The notes beneath the pieces were generated by a model that searched no databases, was not told where the DNA came from, and was given only the letters and a program-made list of their open reading frames with translations. Shown here piece after piece: positions 59,805-64,000 of a stretch of 64,000 nucleotides of DNA. Positions within the stretch are counted from its first letter, which is position 1. Every line of letters starts with the position of its first letter. The stretch lies in assembly GCF_947493565.1 (NCBI RefSeq), contig NZ_CANLRG010000005.1, positions 186,001-250,000 on the forward strand, in the 5' to 3' direction. This DNA comes from an uncultured Lutibacter sp. (GTDB lineage Bacteria; Bacteroidota; Bacteroidia; Flavobacteriales; Flavobacteriaceae). Made by a program: the position numbers and the translations under genes.

Positions 59805-62318
59805 ATGAATAAAATAGTTTTTTCTCTATTTCTAACTTTTTTCTATTCAACTTTTATTTTTGCACAGACTCCTAAAAAATTAACTTCTGGAGAAATTTAT
59901 GAAGGTATTCAAAAATTAAATTTTTTGGGAAGTGTATTATACGTTGCAGCACATCCTGATGATGAAAATACACGGTTGATTTCTTATTTTGCTAATGATG
60001 TAAAAGCTCGAACAGCTTATTTAAGTTTAACAAGAGGTGATGGAGGACAAAATTTAATTGGTCCAGAATTACGTGAATTGTTAGGAGTTATTAGAACTCA
60101 AGAATTATTAGCCGCTAGAGGCATTGATGGAGGAGAACAGTTTTTTACTCGTGCCAACGATTTTGGTTATTCCAAACACCCAAATGAAACTTTACAAATT
60201 TGGAATAAAGAAGAAGTGTTAAATGATGTTGTAGCAATTATTCGAAAATTTAAACCCGATGTTATTGTAAATAGATTCAATCACAGAACACCGGGAACTA
60301 CACATGGACATCATACTTCCTCAGCAGTTTTAAGTGTTGAAGCTTTTGATTTGGCAGCTGATAAAAGCTACAAAACACATTTAAAAAATGATAAATTGTG
60401 GAAACCTCAAAGGCTATTTTTTAACACATCTTGGTGGTTTTATGGAAGTCAAGAAAATTTTGAAAAAGCTGATAAAACAAACTTGTTAAAGTTAAATATT
60501 GGTACATATTACGTTAATAAGGGTTTGTCTAACAGTGAAATAGCATCTTTAAGTAGAAGTCAGCATCAATCACAAGGTTTTGGAAGTACTGGAACTCGTG
60601 GAAGTCAAATAGAATATTTAGAATTTTTAAAAGGCGAATTTCCTAAGGCTAACAATGTTTTTGATGGAATAGATACTTCTTGGAATAGAGTTGAAGGTGG
60701 GAAAGCTATTGGAAACCTATTACAAAAAGTTGCGGACGAATATAATTTTAATAATCCTGCTGAAAGTATTCCTAATTTATTGGAAGCTTATAAATTGATT
60801 CAAAATTTAAAAGATACGCATTGGAAACCTATAAAAACGAAAGAAATTAAAACTATTATAGCAGCTTGTGCAGGATTGTATTTAGAAGTGGTAGCAAAAC
60901 AATCAACCACTGCTAGAGGGAGTAAAGTGCCAATAAGTATTGAAGCTATTAATAGAAGCAATTTTGAAATAAGTTTAAAATCGGTTGTAACATCAAATCA
61001 AACTCCAATAGTAAATTCGGTTATTTTAGAAAACAATAAAAGCTATCAAAAAGATTCAGAAATTATTATTCCATCTGAAGAAAACTTTACATCACCTTAT
61101 TGGCTTCTTAAAAAGGGAAGTTTAGGAATGTATCAAGTATCAAATAAAGAATACATAGGACTTCCTGAAACTCCACATTCATTAAATCTACAATTTAATG
61201 TTGATTTTAAAGAGGTGATTATCCCTTTTTACAAAACGATTATATATAAATACAATGATCCTGTAAAAGGTGAAGTATATAGACCCTTTGAAGTATTGCC
61301 AAAAATTTCAGCTTCTTTTAATGAAAAAGTATTCATATTTGCTGAAGATACTTCTCAAAAGATAAAAGTTAAAGTAAAGTCTAATGGCACCCATTTGAAT
61401 GGAAAACTTTCTTTAAGTATTCCTAAAAATTGGAAAATTTTTCCTGAATTTCAATATTTTAATGCTCTTCAAAAGAATGAAGAAAAAACTTTTGAGTTTG
61501 AAATTACTCCACCTAAAAATCATTCTGAAGGTTTAATTTCACCATTTATTGAAATAGGAAATCAATCATTTTCCAATCAATTGGTAGAAATAGAATATAA
61601 TCATATACCATATCAGTCTATTACAATGCCTTCGGAAGCAAAAGTTGTAAGGCTAAACATTCAAAAAAAAGGGCAACTAATAGGATATATCCAAGGAGCT
61701 GGAGATGTTATTCCAACAAGTTTAAGACAAATAGGGTATACTGTAGTGGAATTAAAAGATGATGATATTACATCTGAAAAATTAGTAAATTTTGATGCAG
61801 TTGTGTTAGGGATTCGAGCATACAATACAAATTACAGAGCTAAATTTTACCAAAAAAAATTATATAATTATGTAAAAAATGGAGGGACACTTATAACCCA
61901 ATATAATACTAATTTTAGGTTAAAAGTTGATAGTGTTGCACCATATCCACTTCAATTATCAAGAGATAGAGTTACCGATGAAAATGCGAAGGTTACCATT
62001 TTAAATCCAAATCACGAGATCTTAAACTATCCTAACAAAATTTATTCAAGTGATTTTGATGGTTGGACGCAAGAGCGAGGATTGTATTTTCCTAACGAAT
62101 GGGATTCAAATTTTGAAGCCATTTTAAGTATGAATGATGCAAATGAAACTCCTAAAAATGGAAGTTTACTCATTGCTAAATATGGTGAAGGTAATTTTAT
62201 CTATACAGGATTGAGTTTTTTTAGAGAATTACCAGCGGGTGTTTCTGGAGCATATAAACTGTTTGCTAATATGCTTTCAGTAGGTAAAAACAAAACAGAA
62301 CAATCCTTGAAAAATTAA
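59805..62318 (+). CDS. Large exported PIG-L family deacetylase
   Basis: An 837-residue secreted protein with signal peptide MNKIVFSLFLTFFYSTFIFAQ. The N-terminal PIG-L/LmbE domain (about 40-330) has the zinc motif VAAHPDDENTRL and the second His cluster in THGHHTSSAV. This domain removes N-acetyl groups from sugar derivatives. The C-terminal part has beta-rich, glucosidase-like or ThuA-like regions (RAYNTNYRAKFYQKKL..., FIYTGLSFFRELPAGVSG), presumably a carbohydrate-binding or class I glutamine amidotransferase-like fold. A 34-residue peptide gene and a solute symporter follow, suggesting glycan breakdown and uptake. Confidence 0.85.
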   Translation: MNKIVFSLFLTFFYSTFIFAQTPKKLTSGEIYEGIQKLNFLGSVLYVAAHPDDENTRLISYFANDVKARTAYLSLTRGDGGQNLIGPELRELLGVIRTQELLAARGIDGGEQFFTRANDFGYSKHPNETLQIWNKEEVLNDVVAIIRKFKPDVIVNRFNHRTPGTTHGHHTSSAVLSVEAFDLAADKSYKTHLKNDKLWKPQRLFFNTSWWFYGSQENFEKADKTNLLKLNIGTYYVNKGLSNSEIASLSRSQHQSQGFGSTGTRGSQIEYLEFLKGEFPKANNVFDGIDTSWNRVEGGKAIGNLLQKVADEYNFNNPAESIPNLLEAYKLIQNLKDTHWKPIKTKEIKTIIAACAGLYLEVVAKQSTTARGSKVPISIEAINRSNFEISLKSVVTSNQTPIVNSVILENNKSYQKDSEIIIPSEENFTSPYWLLKKGSLGMYQVSNKEYIGLPETPHSLNLQFNVDFKEVIIPFYKTIIYKYNDPVKGEVYRPFEVLPKISASFNEKVFIFAEDTSQKIKVKVKSNGTHLNGKLSLSIPKNWKIFPEFQYFNALQKNEEKTFEFEITPPKNHSEGLISPFIEIGNQSFSNQLVEIEYNHIPYQSITMPSEAKVVRLNIQKKGQLIGYIQGAGDVIPTSLRQIGYTVVELKDDDITSEKLVNFDAVVLGIRAYNTNYRAKFYQKKLYNYVKNGGTLITQYNTNFRLKVDSVAPYPLQLSRDRVTDENAKVTILNPNHEILNYPNKIYSSDFDGWTQERGLYFPNEWDSNFEAILSMNDANETPKNGSLLIAKYGEGNFIYTGLSFFRELPAGVSGAYKLFANMLSVGKNKTEQSLKN

Positions 62319-62320
62319 TT

Positions 62321-62425
62321 ATGGAAACTCCAAAATACAGTTGGAAAAAAGAATATACAGTTGTTTTAATTGCAAATGTAGTTTATATAGTGCTATTTTA
62401 TATTTTAATGAAAATACTTACATAA
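62321..62425 (+). CDS. 34-residue single-membrane-segment protein
   Basis: ATG at 62321, three bases after the PIG-L stop, and TAA at 62423. The sequence METPKYSWKKEYTVVLIANV continues as a membrane helix (VYIVLFYILMKILT). It lies 3 bases before the start of the sodium:solute symporter. Small one-helix proteins directly before SSS symporters recur in bacteria; here this is inferred from position and hydrophobicity. It is too short to be found by length-based gene calling. Confidence 0.65.
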   Translation: METPKYSWKKEYTVVLIANVVYIVLFYILMKILT

Positions 62426-62428
62426 ATT

Positions 62429-64000
62429 ATGCAGCAATTAGATTGGATTATACTTATTGGAACGCTTTTATTTATTGTTTCTTATGGAGCATATAAAACC
62501 AAAGGAAGTAAAAATGTAACCGATTATATAAAGGGTGGAAGTGAGGCAAAATGGTGGACCATAGGTTTATCTGTAATGGCTACACAAGCTAGTGCTATCA
62601 CATTTTTGTCAACTCCAGGACAAGCTTTTCATAGTGGAATGGGATTTGTTCAGTTTTATTTTGGATTGCCCATTGCTATGGTTATTATTTGTTTAGTCTT
62701 TATCCCAATTTATCATAAATTAAAAGTATTTACAGCTTATGAATATTTAGAAACTAGGTTCGATTTAAAAACTCGTAGTTTGGCAGCCATTTTATTTTTA
62801 ATTCAGCGTGGTTTGGCTGCTGGAATTACAATTTTTGCACCAGCAATTATTTTATCAGCTGTTCTAGGGTGGAATTTAACTACTTTAAATATTATTATTG
62901 GCGTTTTGGTAATAATTTATACTGTAACAGGAGGAACTAAAGCTGTAAGTGTTACGCAAAAACAACAAATGGCTGTAATTTTTGGAGGTATGTTTGTTGC
63001 ATTTTATTTAATAGTAAGTTATTTACCTGCAGATATTTCATTTTCTAAAGCATTAAAAATAGCAGGAGCAAGTGGCAAAATGAATGTGTTAGATTTTTCA
63101 TTTAATTTTGAAAATAGATACACTTTTTGGAGTGGAATTATTGGAGGAACGTTTTTAGCATTGTCTTATTTTGGAACCGATCAAAGTCAAGTTCAAAGAT
63201 ATTTGTCGGGTAAATCTGTAAAAGAAATGCAAATGGGGCTTGTTTTCAATGGCTTATTAAAAGTACCTATGCAATTTTTTATTTTATTGGTAGGTGTTAT
63301 GGTTTTTGTTTTTTATCAGTTTAATGCATCTCCTTTAAATTTTAATCCAGCTGCAAACGAAGCGGTTCAAAACTCTGTTTATGCAGAAGAGTACAAACAG
63401 TTAGAAATTAAACACTTAGAAATTGAAGAGCTAAAATCCAAGACTAATTTAAATTATGGAAGTAATCTTGATAATGAAGAATTAGTAGCTGATATTCAAA
63501 AGTTAAATGTTTTAGAGAATGAAAATAGAACAAAAGCAAAAGAAATTATAAAAAAGGCGGATGATTCAGTTGAAACCAATGATAAAGACTATGTGTTTAT
63601 TCATTTTATACTAAATAATTTGCCAAGAGGTTTAATAGGTTTGTTATTGGCTGTGATTTTATCTGCAGCTATGTCAAGTACTGCTTCAGAACTAAATGCA
63701 TTGGCAAGCACTACAGCAATGGATTTATATAAAAGAAATATAACTGTTGACAAAACAGACCAGCATTTTGTGAAAGCCTCTAAATGGTTTACACTTGGAT
63801 GGGGACTAATTGCAATTTTAGTAGCTTGTTTTGCCAATTTATTTGATAATTTAATTCAATTAGTAAATATTATTGGATCTATATTTTATGGAAATGTGTT
63901 AGGAATTTTTCTAATAGCATTTTTCATAAAATTTGTTAAAAGTAATGCTGTATTTTTAGCAGCAGTAATAACACAAGCTATAGTAATTGTTGGGTGGTAT
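62429..64000 (+). CDS. Sodium:solute symporter, SSS family (3' end outside window)
   Basis: The frame from ATG 62429 is open to the window end, giving 524 visible residues. Hallmarks of SSS transporters: NVTDYIKGG and KWWTIGLSVMATQASAITFLSTPGQAF in the first helices, YEYLETRFDLKTRSLAAILF, YTVTGGTKAVSVTQKQQ, and SYFGTDQSQVQRYLSGKS. About 11 helices are visible. A long charged insert (about 315-390, EEYKQLEIKHLEIEELKSK...) lies between two of them. It is the third gene after PIG-L and the 34-residue peptide, so it probably imports a product of that exported deacetylase, but the substrate cannot be named. Confidence 0.88.
   Translation, partial: MQQLDWIILIGTLLFIVSYGAYKTKGSKNVTDYIKGGSEAKWWTIGLSVMATQASAITFLSTPGQAFHSGMGFVQFYFGLPIAMVIICLVFIPIYHKLKVFTAYEYLETRFDLKTRSLAAILFLIQRGLAAGITIFAPAIILSAVLGWNLTTLNIIIGVLVIIYTVTGGTKAVSVTQKQQMAVIFGGMFVAFYLIVSYLPADISFSKALKIAGASGKMNVLDFSFNFENRYTFWSGIIGGTFLALSYFGTDQSQVQRYLSGKSVKEMQMGLVFNGLLKVPMQFFILLVGVMVFVFYQFNASPLNFNPAANEAVQNSVYAEEYKQLEIKHLEIEELKSKTNLNYGSNLDNEELVADIQKLNVLENENRTKAKEIIKKADDSVETNDKDYVFIHFILNNLPRGLIGLLLAVILSAAMSSTASELNALASTTAMDLYKRNITVDKTDQHFVKASKWFTLGWGLIAILVACFANLFDNLIQLVNIIGSIFYGNVLGIFLIAFFIKFVKSNAVFLAAVITQAIVIVGWY

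Noticed and set aside
1-64000. CRISPR array, riboswitches, prophage genes
   Set aside because: No regularly spaced repeats, no convincing conserved aptamer sequence and no phage structural gene were recognised on either strand.

Overview
The window reads as chromosomal DNA of a low-G+C member of the Bacteroidota, most likely the family Flavobacteriaceae. The evidence is strong A+T bias, TAnnTTTG-type promoters, tRNA genes without an encoded CCA, the block bamD - rpoZ - coaBC - porD (DUF4835) - recN, the pair clpC / gyrA, a hybrid two-component regulator, and small accessory families typical of this group (DUF6913, DUF4412, DoxX, THUMP-like methyltransferase). Genus is not determined.

Layout. 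1-4.7 kb: the end of a multihaem cytochrome c, a YhhN/TMEM86-type membrane enzyme, DoxX, GMP reductase, and a periplasmic 5'-nucleotidase whose two domains are separate genes. 4.7-12.7 kb: housekeeping (DUF6913, dapA, ferritin, the bamD-to-recN operon, fabI). 12.8-16.6 kb: etfB - etfA - acyl-CoA dehydrogenase, an acyl-CoA oxidation module that feeds the quinone pool. 16.7-30.9 kb: a glycosyltransferase, a thioredoxin-like protein, clpC, gyrA, a TPR protein, an NlpC/P60 peptidase, thiolase, a flavin oxidoreductase and a PgpH-like HD phosphohydrolase. 31.0-31.35 kb: a tRNA cluster Ser(GCU)-Pro(UGG)-Arg(UCU) with a recognisable promoter and terminator.

31.5-46.35 kb is an accessory island. It begins inside a truncated hipB-hipS/hipA locus and is visibly richer in G+C than its surroundings. 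It ends with a decayed IS3-family element. All its protein genes lie on the minus strand: a 1505-residue hybrid sensor/regulator (propeller, Y_Y_Y, 7TM, kinase, receiver, AraC) upstream of a set of exported proteins. These are a 44-residue protein, a DUF4412 protein, a helical secreted protein, a lipoprotein and a 1021-residue Tat-exported protein with transglutaminase-like and von Willebrand A domains. Downstream of the last gene is a rearranged array: four copies or remnants of that protein's C-terminal tail, interleaved with two secreted-protein genes (one split by an in-frame stop) and with decayed ribosomal RNA fragments (a 5S-like gene, probable 23S 3' end, a second 5S 3' end). I regard this array and the regulator-led exported-protein locus as the least explained part of the window.

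46.4-64 kb returns to core-like DNA: a small membrane protein, a 43-residue peptide gene, an NAD-type formate dehydrogenase operon (fdhB-like, fdhA-like, fdhD), an RNA-methyltransferase-like protein, DUF1697, an AI-2E family permease, gamma-glutamyltransferase, an ACP phosphodiesterase-like protein and dnaN. Divergent from dnaN are a large exported PIG-L deacetylase, a 34-residue membrane peptide and a sodium:solute symporter that runs off the right edge. No CRISPR array, integrase or prophage module was seen. All similarity calls were made by eye from motifs and domain order.
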